From Candidatus Staskawiczbacteria bacterium RIFCSPHIGHO2_01_FULL_39_25 (lineage in GTDB: Bacteria > Patescibacteriota > Minisyncoccia > Minisyncoccales > Staskawiczbacteraceae), in assembly GCA_001820095.1 (NCBI GenBank), contig MHOO01000011.1, positions 65,958-101,667 on the forward strand: a stretch of 35,710 nt of DNA. The letters are read 5' to 3'. Shown here piece by piece: positions 1 to 6,781 of this stretch (the stretch's first letter is position 1; every line of letters starts with the position of its first letter). The notes beneath the pieces were generated by a model. The model worked only from the letters and a program-made list of their open reading frames with translations. It had not been told where the DNA came from and searched no databases. A program made the translations under genes and the position numbers.

Positions 1-287
1 GCCGCCAAGTCTCCTGCCCGTTCAATGGCGGGACCCGAAGTCACCCTGATTTTCTTCCCCATTTCCAAGGCCACCAAGTGGGCAAGGGTGGTTTTTCCCA
101 AACCCGAGTTGCCGTAAAACAGCAAGTGGTCTGGCGACTGGCTCCGTTGCTTTGCGGCGGCAACAATAATCTGGATATTCTCTTTTATTTTCTCTTGGCC
201 GACGTAATCTGACCAATTTTTCGGCCGCAAGGCCGAATCTAGGATTTCGTCGTCAGGAGAAGGGTTTTTGGCCAAAAGGCTTGACAT
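1..287 (-). CDS. ruvB: RuvB Holliday junction helicase, N-terminal fragment (runs off the window)
   Basis: Translating the minus strand from the ATG at 287 gives a reading frame open to the window edge (95 codons). It begins MSSLLAKN and continues through the RuvB hallmark 'LRPKNWSDYVGQ' and the Walker A 'GNSGLGKTTLAH', then 'SGPAIERAGDLA'. RuvB is the hexameric AAA+ motor that drives Holliday-junction branch migration with RuvA, which is encoded about 15 kb away in this window (15281-15850) instead of next door. The ORF track misses it because the frame has no stop inside the window; the 22-216 track entry is another frame of the same gene. The -35 box of the divergent plus-strand promoter overlaps its start codon, so the two transcription units may interfere. 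Confidence 0.95.
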   Translation of the reverse strand, partial: MSSLLAKNPSPDDEILDSALRPKNWSDYVGQEKIKENIQIIVAAAKQRSQSPDHLLFYGNSGLGKTTLAHLVALEMGKKIRVTSGPAIERAGDLA

Positions 288-309
288 ATAATCTTGATGG
301 TGATATAAT
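281..309 (+). promoter_or_regulatory. Consensus sigma-70 promoter for candidate ncRNA
   Basis: TTGACA (281-286) and TATAAT (304-309) are separated by exactly 17 bases, a perfect vegetative promoter. No plus-strand gene lies just downstream. What follows is a 136-base inverted-repeat structure, so the promoter probably drives an RNA gene. The -35 overlaps the ruvB start codon on the other strand. Confidence 0.75.
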
Positions 310-351
310 TAATTTATGGTCAATAAATGACCTTTTTACGATAAATTTACT

Positions 352-487
352 AAAAACAGCTCTGGAGTTGGAGGCTAATATGGTTTTGTCTTAGTAATGG
401 ATGATCTTGCTCCGGCTCGATCATTCCTCAGACAAGATTTTACTTGTATCCCAGATACAATGCACCTCCAACTCCAGAGCTGTTTTT
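352..487 (+). ncRNA. Candidate structured small RNA, 6S-RNA-like architecture
   Basis: A perfect 23-base inverted repeat (arms 352-374 and 465-487, ending CTGGAGTTGGAGG / CCTCCAACTCCAG) closes a 90-base interior. The interior holds a second imperfect stem (TTGTCTTAGTAATG with CATTCCTCAGACAA, plus GATC/GATC) and, on the 3' side, a small hairpin TTGTATC-CCA-GATACAA. A consensus promoter ends 42 bases upstream, and the closing stem runs out into GTTTTTATTT, a terminator-like U-rich end. A long closing helix, an open central bubble with a small 3'-side hairpin, and an apical stem is the layout of 6S RNA, the RNA polymerase-sequestering RNA. That identity is inference from shape and size only. Alternatives are a bidirectional terminator of the minus-strand PilB-like gene or a MITE-like repeat. 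Confidence 0.45.
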
Positions 488-545
488 ATTTACAAGAATT
501 ACTTAGAATAATTAGTATAATTAGGTTAATTAGAATAATTTGTCG

Positions 546-1868
546 TTATTCATCTGCTTCTACTACTTTGCGTACTTCTTCTAGGGTAGTTTCTCCCAAT
601 GCCACTTCTATCAGTCCCGATTGCCACATAGTAATCATCCCTTTCTTTACTAATAATGCCTTAATTTGTGAAACTGGCGGGTTGGTTAAAATAAACTTTT
701 CCATTTGTTCATCAGCTACAAATAATTCATAGATACCCTTCCTGCCTCGGTAGCCGGTAAAATTGCAGGCAGCGCACCCTTTCTCGTGGCTCATGGGTAT
801 TTTTAGGGCAGTTAAGTTTTTAGGAAGCCCTATTTCTTTCGGCACTCCTTTTAGTCCTTTTTTAATTTCTGAAAGCTCTTGGGGGCTAGGCTTTGCCAAG
901 CTGGAACATTGTTTGCAAACTTGTCTTACCAACCGCTGCCCAATAACCATATTAAGGCCAGGGGCTATGGAAGAAGGCTCCGCCCCTAGGTCAACTAGCC
1001 GCGGGATGGCGCCGGCCGCATCATTGGTGTGGAGGGTGGAAAGCACTAAGTGGCCGGTCAGCGCAGCCTGCAGGGCTATTTTAGCTGTTTCTAAGTCCCT
1101 GATTTCTCCCACCAAAATTACATCAGGATCCTGTCTTACAATAGACCGAAGGCCCCCGGGAAAGTCGTATCCTTTTTCTGGCGCTACCTGGGTTTGGGAT
1201 ACGCCTTTTAAGTGATACTCAATGGGATCCTCAATAGTAATAATTTTCATTTCAGAGTTTTGCATTTTCATCAAAAAAGCATACAGGGTAGTTGTTTTTC
1301 CCGAGCCGGTGGGCCCGGTTACCGCAATCATCCCATTGGGCCTGGTGATTTGTTTTTGGATAATTTCATACAGATCTTTTCTTAAGCCCAAAGCGGGAAG
1401 CTCCATAAAGTTCTGGGGGTTTAAAATTCGCATGACGATTGATTCCCCATATTCGGCGGGCAAAGTAGACGTCCTTATTTCAACGGGCAAGTCTCCTATG
1501 GCAATGGTGAATCTGCCGTCTTGGGGCTTATCAGTAATGTTAAGCTTGATTTTTGATAAGAGTTTGATGCGGCTAAGAAGGTTGTGGTAGATATTTTTCT
1601 GAAAGAAACAAATATCTTGCAATACCCCGTCAATTCTCATCCTTAGCCGTATTTCTTCTGTTTGAGGCTCAATATGGATGTCAGAGGCATTGAGAATAAT
1701 AGCCCCGTATAAAATAACGTCTAAAAGATTCGTGGTGTTTTGGGCAGCGTATTCCTCAATTTTTTTCTTAAGTTCGGCAACATTGTCAACATTTTTTTTA
1801 ATGTCTTCAATGGTTTGAGGGGATATGGTTACCGTTCCCAGTAATTTTTTTTCTGCTTGTTCTGCCAT
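546..1868 (-). CDS. Short PilB/GspE-family secretion ATPase
   Basis: This is a hexameric ATPase of the type II secretion/type IV pilus assembly family. The protein shows the Asp-box region 'NASDIHIEPQ', Walker A 'GPTGSGKTTTLY', Walker B 'DVILVGEIRDLET', the His box 'TGHLVLSTLHTNDA' and a four-cysteine zinc site (CKQC near the end plus CAAC, followed by 'GYRGRKGIYELF'). I use the ATG at 1868 (440 aa, MAEQAEKK) because the track start at 1961 overlaps the upstream gene by 73 bases and adds a non-homologous Arg-rich stretch. It lacks the large MshEN N-terminal domain of the full-length PilB in this window (30202-31923). It lies 20 bases after the DHH-like gene on the same strand, so the two are probably co-transcribed. 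A second assembly ATPase suggests a second, perhaps pseudopilus or DNA-uptake, machine; this is inference. Confidence 0.9.
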   Translation of the reverse strand: MAEQAEKKLLGTVTISPQTIEDIKKNVDNVAELKKKIEEYAAQNTTNLLDVILYGAIILNASDIHIEPQTEEIRLRMRIDGVLQDICFFQKNIYHNLLSRIKLLSKIKLNITDKPQDGRFTIAIGDLPVEIRTSTLPAEYGESIVMRILNPQNFMELPALGLRKDLYEIIQKQITRPNGMIAVTGPTGSGKTTTLYAFLMKMQNSEMKIITIEDPIEYHLKGVSQTQVAPEKGYDFPGGLRSIVRQDPDVILVGEIRDLETAKIALQAALTGHLVLSTLHTNDAAGAIPRLVDLGAEPSSIAPGLNMVIGQRLVRQVCKQCSSLAKPSPQELSEIKKGLKGVPKEIGLPKNLTALKIPMSHEKGCAACNFTGYRGRKGIYELFVADEQMEKFILTNPPVSQIKALLVKKGMITMWQSGLIEVALGETTLEEVRKVVEADE

Positions 1869-1888
1869 AAGTTTGATTTTTGATTTTT

Positions 1889-3034
1889 CTAAGAAAGCGA
1901 ACGCATGATTTTTTCTTTTACCGCATGAACGTCTGACCCTGGAGCGGCTAGAAATACCCAATCATTTTTAACGGTGTAGCGGGCTGCCGGGCTCTGCCAA
2001 TCTTCGCTTGATGATAGTTTTTTTATTGCCTCGGGTTTCTTTGAATATAAAAATCCTTTTACCATGGGGTCAGAAGCATGGCTTTGCCACAGCACGAGCA
2101 AGTCATTTTGAATGCCGATAGTTTTAATTTTTTCAGTGGCTATTTTGGCTTCATTTTCGCCGAAGTTTTGAAATTCATTTGAGTCTAGCAAGGCAATAGC
2201 CGGTCCGTCATTTTCAGAAGTTTTTAAATTTTGGAATATCGCATAAAAGAAGCTTACTTCTTTGTGGGTCGCTTTATATGCATTATCTATTACCTGCTGG
2301 TGCACGGCCCCTTTTTTTATCAATTCGGCGGTGAGCTGGAATATTTCAGGGCTGGTATTCGGGCTTTTAAAATTCTCATAGCAGACAACAAGCCCCGTAA
2401 GAATGCATTGGGCGATTTGCTTAGCAGTATTTGGCGAAACAGAAGGGTCAATAATCTTTTCATCAAGCGAGACAATAAGGTTAAGGGTGATTTCAGAAAT
2501 GGATTTGTTTTCCAGGATATTCATGGCACCGAATTTTTTATTTTCCCGGCTGGCGCTGTCGGCAAAATTGGTATCAATATTAATAATAGGGACGTCTAGC
2601 AGAAAGCCGAAAGAGTCTAGCTGGTTAGTAAAGTAGCTCTGCATATCTTTTATTCCCAGGGTGATTACCAAATCCGGCTTGGCATTTTCAAAATAAAAAG
2701 AAATATCGTCTTTTTTAATGCGGCCATTGTCTACCGTTAAATGCACCTTTAAATTTTCTTCGGTTTTTTCATAATAAATCTGGGAAATGTCAGCCACTGA
2801 CCGCGGGATGGAGATGACAAAGTTTTTTGGAGAGCCGATAAAGTCTAACGAAGGGACCAAGAAGTTAAATTTCTCCGGTAAATCCCCTATGATTAAGTTT
2901 ACATTTTTATGCAATTCTTTTAAAGTATAAAAAAGAGCTAAAGCACTTGGCGTACTTTCGCTCTCGTTTGGTTCTGAAGGGATAATGCAGATATTCTTGG
3001 CTTCGCTGATAAGTTTTTTTGCTTCAAGTGACAT
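1889..3034 (-). CDS. Degenerate DHH/NrnA-like phosphoesterase-fold protein
   Basis: The 381-residue protein follows the layout of DHH-DHHA1 phosphoesterases (NrnA/RecJ superfamily): 'SALALFYTLKELHKNVNLI' matches the first helix after motif I, 'IINIDTNFAD...KKFGAMNI' matches 'iNIDHHxxN...FGxxN', and 'ILTGLVVCYENFKS...TAELIKKGA' matches 'lltGIxtDTgxF...AaeLI..Ga'. The metal ligands are gone: motif I DxD is replaced by ESEST, DHH has become DTN, and the motif IV Asp is Cys/Tyr. It may therefore be a nucleotide-binding pseudoenzyme or structural protein. It sits upstream of, and close to, the short PilB-like ATPase, which hints at a pilus- or signalling-linked role. The start is ATG at 3034 with no SD. 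Assignment to the fold is by pattern; the function is unknown. Confidence 0.6.
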   Translation of the reverse strand: MSLEAKKLISEAKNICIIPSEPNESESTPSALALFYTLKELHKNVNLIIGDLPEKFNFLVPSLDFIGSPKNFVISIPRSVADISQIYYEKTEENLKVHLTVDNGRIKKDDISFYFENAKPDLVITLGIKDMQSYFTNQLDSFGFLLDVPIINIDTNFADSASRENKKFGAMNILENKSISEITLNLIVSLDEKIIDPSVSPNTAKQIAQCILTGLVVCYENFKSPNTSPEIFQLTAELIKKGAVHQQVIDNAYKATHKEVSFFYAIFQNLKTSENDGPAIALLDSNEFQNFGENEAKIATEKIKTIGIQNDLLVLWQSHASDPMVKGFLYSKKPEAIKKLSSSEDWQSPAARYTVKNDWVFLAAPGSDVHAVKEKIMRSLS

Positions 3035-3077
3035 TATTTTTTAGACTAGATCTAATAATTCAAACTAATTCATTTAT

Positions 3078-3587
3078 ATGCAAAAGTCAACTACTAAAAG
3101 TTTTATACAAACGCAAAAATTAGGGCAAGGGCTTGCAAAAGAAATTTTACAAAAAGAATCTGGCAAAAAGGCCTTGGTTTTAGGCTTGCAGGGGGATTTG
3201 GGAGCAGGGAAAACCACCTTCCTGCAGGGATTTGCGAAAGGATTAGGAGTTACCGAGAAAATAAATAGCCCGACGTTTGTAATTTTGAGAAGATTCAAAA
3301 TTACTAAAATCAAAAATCAAAAATCAAAAATCAAAATTACAAATCAAAATTCAAAATTTATAAATTTTTACCATCTGGATTGTTATAGGTTGAACAAGGC
3401 CGAAGAAATTTTAGATTTGGGGTTTAAGGAAATTATTTCAAATCCGGAAAATATCGTAGCCATTGAGTGGCCGGAAAAAATTAGTAAGTTCCTGCCAAAA
3501 GACATGATAGAAATAATCTTTAACCATCTTGGGGGCAACAAAAGAGAGTTAATCATCACAACACAAAACATTTATGGGTATAAATGA
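3078..3587 (+). CDS. tsaE: TsaE, ATPase of tRNA t6A synthesis
   Basis: TsaE (YjeE) is the P-loop ATPase that works with TsaB and TsaD to make N6-threonylcarbamoyladenosine at position 37 of ANN-decoding tRNAs. The Walker A 'GDLGAGKTTF' is at residues 39-48, followed by 'INSPTFVI' (family SPTF), 'YHLDCYRL' (family HlDlYRl) and 'IVAIEWPEKI' (family vvEWpE). Between SPTFVILRRF and the YHLD motif lies a Lys/Asn/Ser-rich stretch encoded by tandem 'aaatcaa' DNA, which expands a loop normally only a few residues long. It is transcribed divergently from the DHH-like gene with a 43-base gap and is followed 12 bases later by the exonuclease gene. No SD is visible at the ATG. Confidence 0.93.
   Translation: MQKSTTKSFIQTQKLGQGLAKEILQKESGKKALVLGLQGDLGAGKTTFLQGFAKGLGVTEKINSPTFVILRRFKITKIKNQKSKIKITNQNSKFINFYHLDCYRLNKAEEILDLGFKEIISNPENIVAIEWPEKISKFLPKDMIEIIFNHLGGNKRELIITTQNIYGYK
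3295..3360 (+). repeat. In-frame AT-rich simple repeat inside tsaE
   Basis: A run of near-identical 7-base units (AAATCAA / AAATTCA) encodes the KNQKSKIKITNQNSKF segment of TsaE. Its length stays in frame and it sits in a loop between conserved motifs. The same kind of tract recurs in four other genes and in several intergenic gaps of this window. Confidence 0.85.
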
Positions 3588-3599
3588 TATGATAGACTT

Positions 3600-4487
3600 A
3601 TGGAAAATAAAAAATTAATTATTATTGACGGACACTCCCTATTATATCGGGCGTTTCATGCCCTGCCGCCATTGACCAATAAAAAGGGGCAGGCGACGGG
3701 GGCGGTATATGGATTTTTGCTGATTCTGTTTAAGGCTATTAAAGATTTAAGGGCGCAATATATTGTAGCCTGTTTTGATACGGCAAAACCGACCTTCCGC
3801 CACGAGCAATTTGAGGCATATAAATCCCACCGGCCCAAAACTCCCGACGGCATTATCTCCCAAACGCCCATTATAAAAGAGGTATTAAAAAGTTTTAATA
3901 TTCCTATCTTTGAAAAAGAGGGTTTTGAAGCAGACGACTTAGTAGCTACCATTGCTACAAAAAGCGCAAAAGAAGAAGGGCTGGAATCTTATATTTTAAG
4001 CGGAGACCTGGATAATTTGCAGCTTGTGGATGAAAAAACAAAAGTGTATACTTTAGGTAAGGGGATAAAAGACAGTGTGGTGTACGATAGGCTAAAAGTC
4101 ATTGAGCGGTTTTCGGTAGAGCCTGACCAAATGAACGACTTTAAAGCCTTAACCGGAGATGCTTCAGATAATATTCCCGGGGTTCCTGGCATCGGCAAAA
4201 CTACGGCGGCTGACTTAATTAAAAAATTCGGCAGCATAAAAAACCTTTACGCAGAAATGGCAACAGATACGGCATTATTAAAGCCAAGGGTGAAAGAGGC
4301 GCTGAAACTAAATAAAGCAAACGCTTTTTTATCCCTGGAATTAGTAAAAACTAAAAAAGATGTTGAACTGGATTTTAATGTGGAAGATTGCAGGTTTAAC
4401 ACCTACGACCAGGAAAAAGTAAAAACTATTTTTAATGAACTGGGTTTCTATAGCCTTATTGATAGGCTTCCCACCATTACTTTTTAA
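3600..4487 (+). CDS. Free-standing 5'-3' exonuclease (Pol I N-terminal type, FEN family)
   Basis: The protein matches the 5'-3' exonuclease domain of DNA polymerase I. It has 'IIDGHSLLYRAFHALPPLTNKKGQ' at the N terminus, 'FDTAKPTFRHEQFEAYKSHRP', the metal-binding 'EADDLVATIA' and 'SGDLDNLQLV', and the helix-hairpin-helix 'LTGDASDNIPGVPGIGKTTAADLI'. At 295 aa it carries only this domain; the polymerase and proofreading domains are absent, so it would act as a flap/RNA-primer nuclease (an ExoIX-like arrangement, but with the metal ligands kept). The promoter is an extended -10 (TGATATGAT, 3585-3593) placed 6 bases before the ATG, predicting a leaderless mRNA. A separate polA could exist elsewhere in the genome. 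Confidence 0.9.
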   Translation: MENKKLIIIDGHSLLYRAFHALPPLTNKKGQATGAVYGFLLILFKAIKDLRAQYIVACFDTAKPTFRHEQFEAYKSHRPKTPDGIISQTPIIKEVLKSFNIPIFEKEGFEADDLVATIATKSAKEEGLESYILSGDLDNLQLVDEKTKVYTLGKGIKDSVVYDRLKVIERFSVEPDQMNDFKALTGDASDNIPGVPGIGKTTAADLIKKFGSIKNLYAEMATDTALLKPRVKEALKLNKANAFLSLELVKTKKDVELDFNVEDCRFNTYDQEKVKTIFNELGFYSLIDRLPTITF

Positions 4488-4519
4488 AATTTTTTAGCAC
4501 AGCAAAATATCATAGAACT

Positions 4520-5095
4520 ATGTCAAGCATTTCTTCAAAAATAGCCTATCCTATTATCATTGCGGGCTTTTTTATTATCACTGCTTTTATAGGATTAAAT
4601 TACCAAAGCCTTACCTTAAATTCTCTTACCACTATTGTGTTCCTCATTATCTATGTATTCTTTTTTGGTTTTGCGGCGGGCCAGAATCTTGCTTCGCCCA
4701 TACGCAAACTCCTGCAACGAGCCGATAGCTTGAGCAAGGGTGACTTAAAAAGCCGCTTTTACTCAAAAGATAAAGATGAATTGGGAGAGTTAGCCAAAGC
4801 TTTTAACAAAATAGCCGAAGAATTTGAGCAAGCCAAGGTTGAATCAGAAATAACGGAAAATTCGGTTGACATTAAGGTAAAGGCAAGGACCCAGGGATTG
4901 GAAGAAACGATTTATGCGTTAGAGCAAAAGGTGAAAAATAGGACGGCTGAACTTCAAAAAGCACTAGGAGATTTAGAAAAATTGCAGCAGCAGATGAAAT
5001 TAAAAGAGGCGGAGGTTCAGGATTCAGGGATTGAGGTAAAAACTCCTAAGGTTAAAGTCCCCAAAGAAAAAAAGAAACCAACATCTATCATATAG
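4520..5095 (+). CDS. Membrane HAMP-domain protein with long coiled coil, no output domain
   Basis: The 191-residue protein has two N-terminal transmembrane helices (about residues 9-27 and 33-55) joined by a very short outer loop. A HAMP linker follows (about 55-108: 'ASPIRKLLQRADSLSKGDLKSRF...DELGELAKAFNKIAEEF'), then a coiled coil rich in Glu/Lys to about residue 165, and a Lys/Pro-rich basic tail. Sensor kinases and chemoreceptors carry HAMP between sensing and output domains; here neither a real sensor loop nor a kinase or methyl-accepting domain is present. It may pass membrane signals by protein contact or act as a scaffold. TATCAT lies 6 bases before the ATG, so leaderless initiation is likely. 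It lies between the exonuclease and mutM, and its stop is one base from the mutM start. Confidence 0.8.
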   Translation: MSSISSKIAYPIIIAGFFIITAFIGLNYQSLTLNSLTTIVFLIIYVFFFGFAAGQNLASPIRKLLQRADSLSKGDLKSRFYSKDKDELGELAKAFNKIAEEFEQAKVESEITENSVDIKVKARTQGLEETIYALEQKVKNRTAELQKALGDLEKLQQQMKLKEAEVQDSGIEVKTPKVKVPKEKKKPTSII

Positions 5096-5096
5096 T

Positions 5097-6017
5097 ATGC
5101 CAGAACTGCCAGAAGTAGAAACTACCGTCAAAGGGTTAATAAAATTAAAGGTCCTTAACCGGACCTTTATTAATGCATGGTCAGATTGGAAAAAGGTAGT
5201 CCGCCTTCGCTCCAATTTTATTGGAGCTACGGCGAGACAAGTTAAGACACCTAAAGATTTTGAGTTGTTTAAAAAAGAACTAAAAGGAAAGAAAATAAAA
5301 AAAATATGGCGCCGGGCGAAAAACATTATCTTTGAATTATCGGGCGGGTACTCGCTTTTAATTCATCAAAAAATGACCGGGCACCTACTGTATGGAACAT
5401 GGAACATGAAACATGGAACATGGGAAAGTGTTAAAAAGGGGCCGTTAGAAGAGAAAATCAATCTATTTATCCATTTGCTGTTTACGTTAGACAATGGAAA
5501 AATGATTGCGCTGTCTGACTACCGGAAATTTGCAAAAGCCGAATTATGGAAAACTGAAGAATTATTAAACTCGCCAGAATTTAAAAATCTGGGGCCGGAA
5601 CCCCTGGAAAAATCCTTTACCTTTGCAGTATTTAAAAAAGCTTTGCAAGGCAAAAGGGGCAAGGTAAAACAGGTTATTATGGTTCCGGAGGTTATCGCCG
5701 GCATCGGCAATATTTATTCTAGCGAGGCGTTATGGTGGGCAAAAATACATCCCCAAAAAGATGTTTCAAAGCTCAATGAAAAAGAATTAAAGCTGCTCTA
5801 TGGCGCGATAAAAAAAGTATTATTGACGGGGGTAGTATTGGGAGGCGAGAGTTTTGCTGATTACCGGAATATTGAGGGAGAAAAAGGACATTTTGATGAC
5901 GAACGGAAAGTCTATAAACGGGAGAAACAGCCGTGTTTCCGATGCGAAGAGTCTATTGTAAGATTAAAATTCGGCGGAAGGAGCGCCTTCTTCTGCCCTA
6001 AGTGCCAAAGGTTATAG
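5097..6017 (+). CDS. mutM: Formamidopyrimidine-DNA glycosylase (MutM/Fpg)
   Basis: Bifunctional glycosylase/AP lyase that removes oxidised purines such as 8-oxoguanine. The mature N terminus PELPEVE carries the catalytic Pro2 and Glu3; 'RRAKNIIF' holds the conserved Lys; 'VIAGIGNIYSSEALWWAKIHP' is the H2TH DNA-binding segment; and the C terminus is a zinc finger (CFRC...CPKC) with the conserved 'GGRSAFF' Arg. At 306 aa it is longer than the usual ~270, partly because 'TWNMKHGTWESVKKG' interrupts the loop after 'GHLLYG'; that stretch is encoded by tandem 'aacatgg' repeats. The start overlaps the neighbour's context closely (stop, one base, ATG) and TATCAT ends 5 bases before the ATG. Confidence 0.95.
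   Translation: MPELPEVETTVKGLIKLKVLNRTFINAWSDWKKVVRLRSNFIGATARQVKTPKDFELFKKELKGKKIKKIWRRAKNIIFELSGGYSLLIHQKMTGHLLYGTWNMKHGTWESVKKGPLEEKINLFIHLLFTLDNGKMIALSDYRKFAKAELWKTEELLNSPEFKNLGPEPLEKSFTFAVFKKALQGKRGKVKQVIMVPEVIAGIGNIYSSEALWWAKIHPQKDVSKLNEKELKLLYGAIKKVLLTGVVLGGESFADYRNIEGEKGHFDDERKVYKREKQPCFRCEESIVRLKFGGRSAFFCPKCQRL
5391..5424 (+). repeat. In-frame 'AACATGG' tandem repeat inside mutM
   Basis: Four near-copies of AACATGG/AACATGA encode the Trp/His/Met-rich loop insertion of Fpg. A related motif (CATAGAACA / TGTTCTATG) recurs as an inverted pair upstream of pilT. Confidence 0.8.
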
Positions 6018-6021
6018 CTTA

Positions 6022-6049
6022 TTTACAAAACTTTTTTATACTATACAAT
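6022..6049 (+). promoter_or_regulatory. Promoter of the unknown 6095 gene
   Basis: TTTACA (6022-6027), 16 bases, TACAAT (6044-6049). It gives a leader of about 40 bases ending in the strong SD GGGAGGG (6084-6090), 4 bases before the ATG. Confidence 0.6.
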
Positions 6050-6094
6050 TGAGGAACGGTTCTTTGAAATTACTATTACACAAGGGAGGGCAAG

Positions 6095-6718
6095 ATGACC
6101 ACTTCTGTTGCACCGGCTCCAGTTAGGGTAAATGCCGCCCATTTGGCTAAAATGGCATCCCTGCCAAATATTGACAGCGGCAAGGCTTACCAAGCGCTTG
6201 GCATGGCAAAAGAGTATAAAAAAGCAATATCTAAAATCAAGAAAGTTGAAGATCCCAACCTATGGACAATTATGATGCTTAAAGGCATTAGTCCCGATAG
6301 GATTGTCAAATGCTTGTTGGGTTTGGGTGTAAAGGTTCATAAGCACCCCATAGATAGCCTAGATAAGGAAGTGACTCATAATGACCGAGATCCTAACATT
6401 CAAGGCTCTTATCTAGTAAATTTTAAAAGAGCCTTGCAAACGCGCAACGGCCATGTGAATCCGTTTAAAAAATGGGCTCTGCAAGGCAGTACGCTGTGCG
6501 AGGGATTGTTGCTAGAATTATCTTGTTTTTTAAGCATCCACAAACACTTAGATACTGAAAAAATTAATCTGTGCAACGCGTCACGCTGTTCTAACGGCAA
6601 CATCCCGAGCATTCACTATTACCTTGTTACTAATGAGGTTTGCATTTTCCGCCGTGCTGCCGGCGATTGCATTGGCAACATACGGTCAGTCACCTATAGT
6701 TATCTTACGCTAAGGTAA
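6095..6718 (+). CDS. Unknown soluble protein with strong SD
   Basis: A 207-residue protein that I do not recognise. It has no signal peptide or membrane segment. The N terminus is Ala/Pro/Val-rich, followed by a basic helical part to about residue 90, a Cys-containing middle ('STLCEGLLLELSCFLSIHKHLD', then 'NLCNASRCSNGNIPS') and a C-terminal part rich in Ile/Tyr/Arg. It is a clear independent unit with its own -35/-10, SD GGGAGGG, and a terminator directly after the stop. SDs of this quality are rare in the window and occur chiefly on genes of unknown function (also 15911-16414). That pattern suggests a lineage-specific, strongly translated accessory gene; the function is not predictable from sequence. 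Confidence 0.75.
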   Translation: MTTSVAPAPVRVNAAHLAKMASLPNIDSGKAYQALGMAKEYKKAISKIKKVEDPNLWTIMMLKGISPDRIVKCLLGLGVKVHKHPIDSLDKEVTHNDRDPNIQGSYLVNFKRALQTRNGHVNPFKKWALQGSTLCEGLLLELSCFLSIHKHLDTEKINLCNASRCSNGNIPSIHYYLVTNEVCIFRRAAGDCIGNIRSVTYSYLTLR

Positions 6719-6731
6719 AATATATTCTCTT

Positions 6732-6765
6732 AGTCCCCATGCATTGGTGTGTGGGGCTTTTTTTT
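6732..6765 (+). terminator. Rho-independent terminator after the 6095 gene
   Basis: AG(T)CCCCA pairs with TGGGGCT across a short loop, with one bulged T, followed by eight Ts. The downstream holA promoter lies on its heels (TATAAT at 6767). Confidence 0.75.
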
Positions 6766-6772
6766 GTATAAT
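6744..6772 (+). promoter_or_regulatory. holA promoter, near-leaderless
   Basis: TTGGTG (6744-6749), 17 bases, TATAAT (6767-6772), with the ATG at 6782. The -35 sits in the loop of the upstream terminator. Confidence 0.6.
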
Positions 6773-6781
6773 AGCACTAAC

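Noticed and set aside
22-216. ORF track entry of 64 aa on the minus strand
   Set aside because: It is another frame of the ruvB fragment; the true frame reads the RuvB P-loop.
397-732. 111-aa plus-strand ORF overlapping the RNA candidate
   Set aside because: It runs antisense into the PilB-like gene, has no family features, and its start lies inside the hairpin structure.
1869-1961. N-terminal extension of the PilB-like ATPase
   Set aside because: It overlaps the coding end of the DHH-like gene and gives an Arg-rich sequence foreign to the family.
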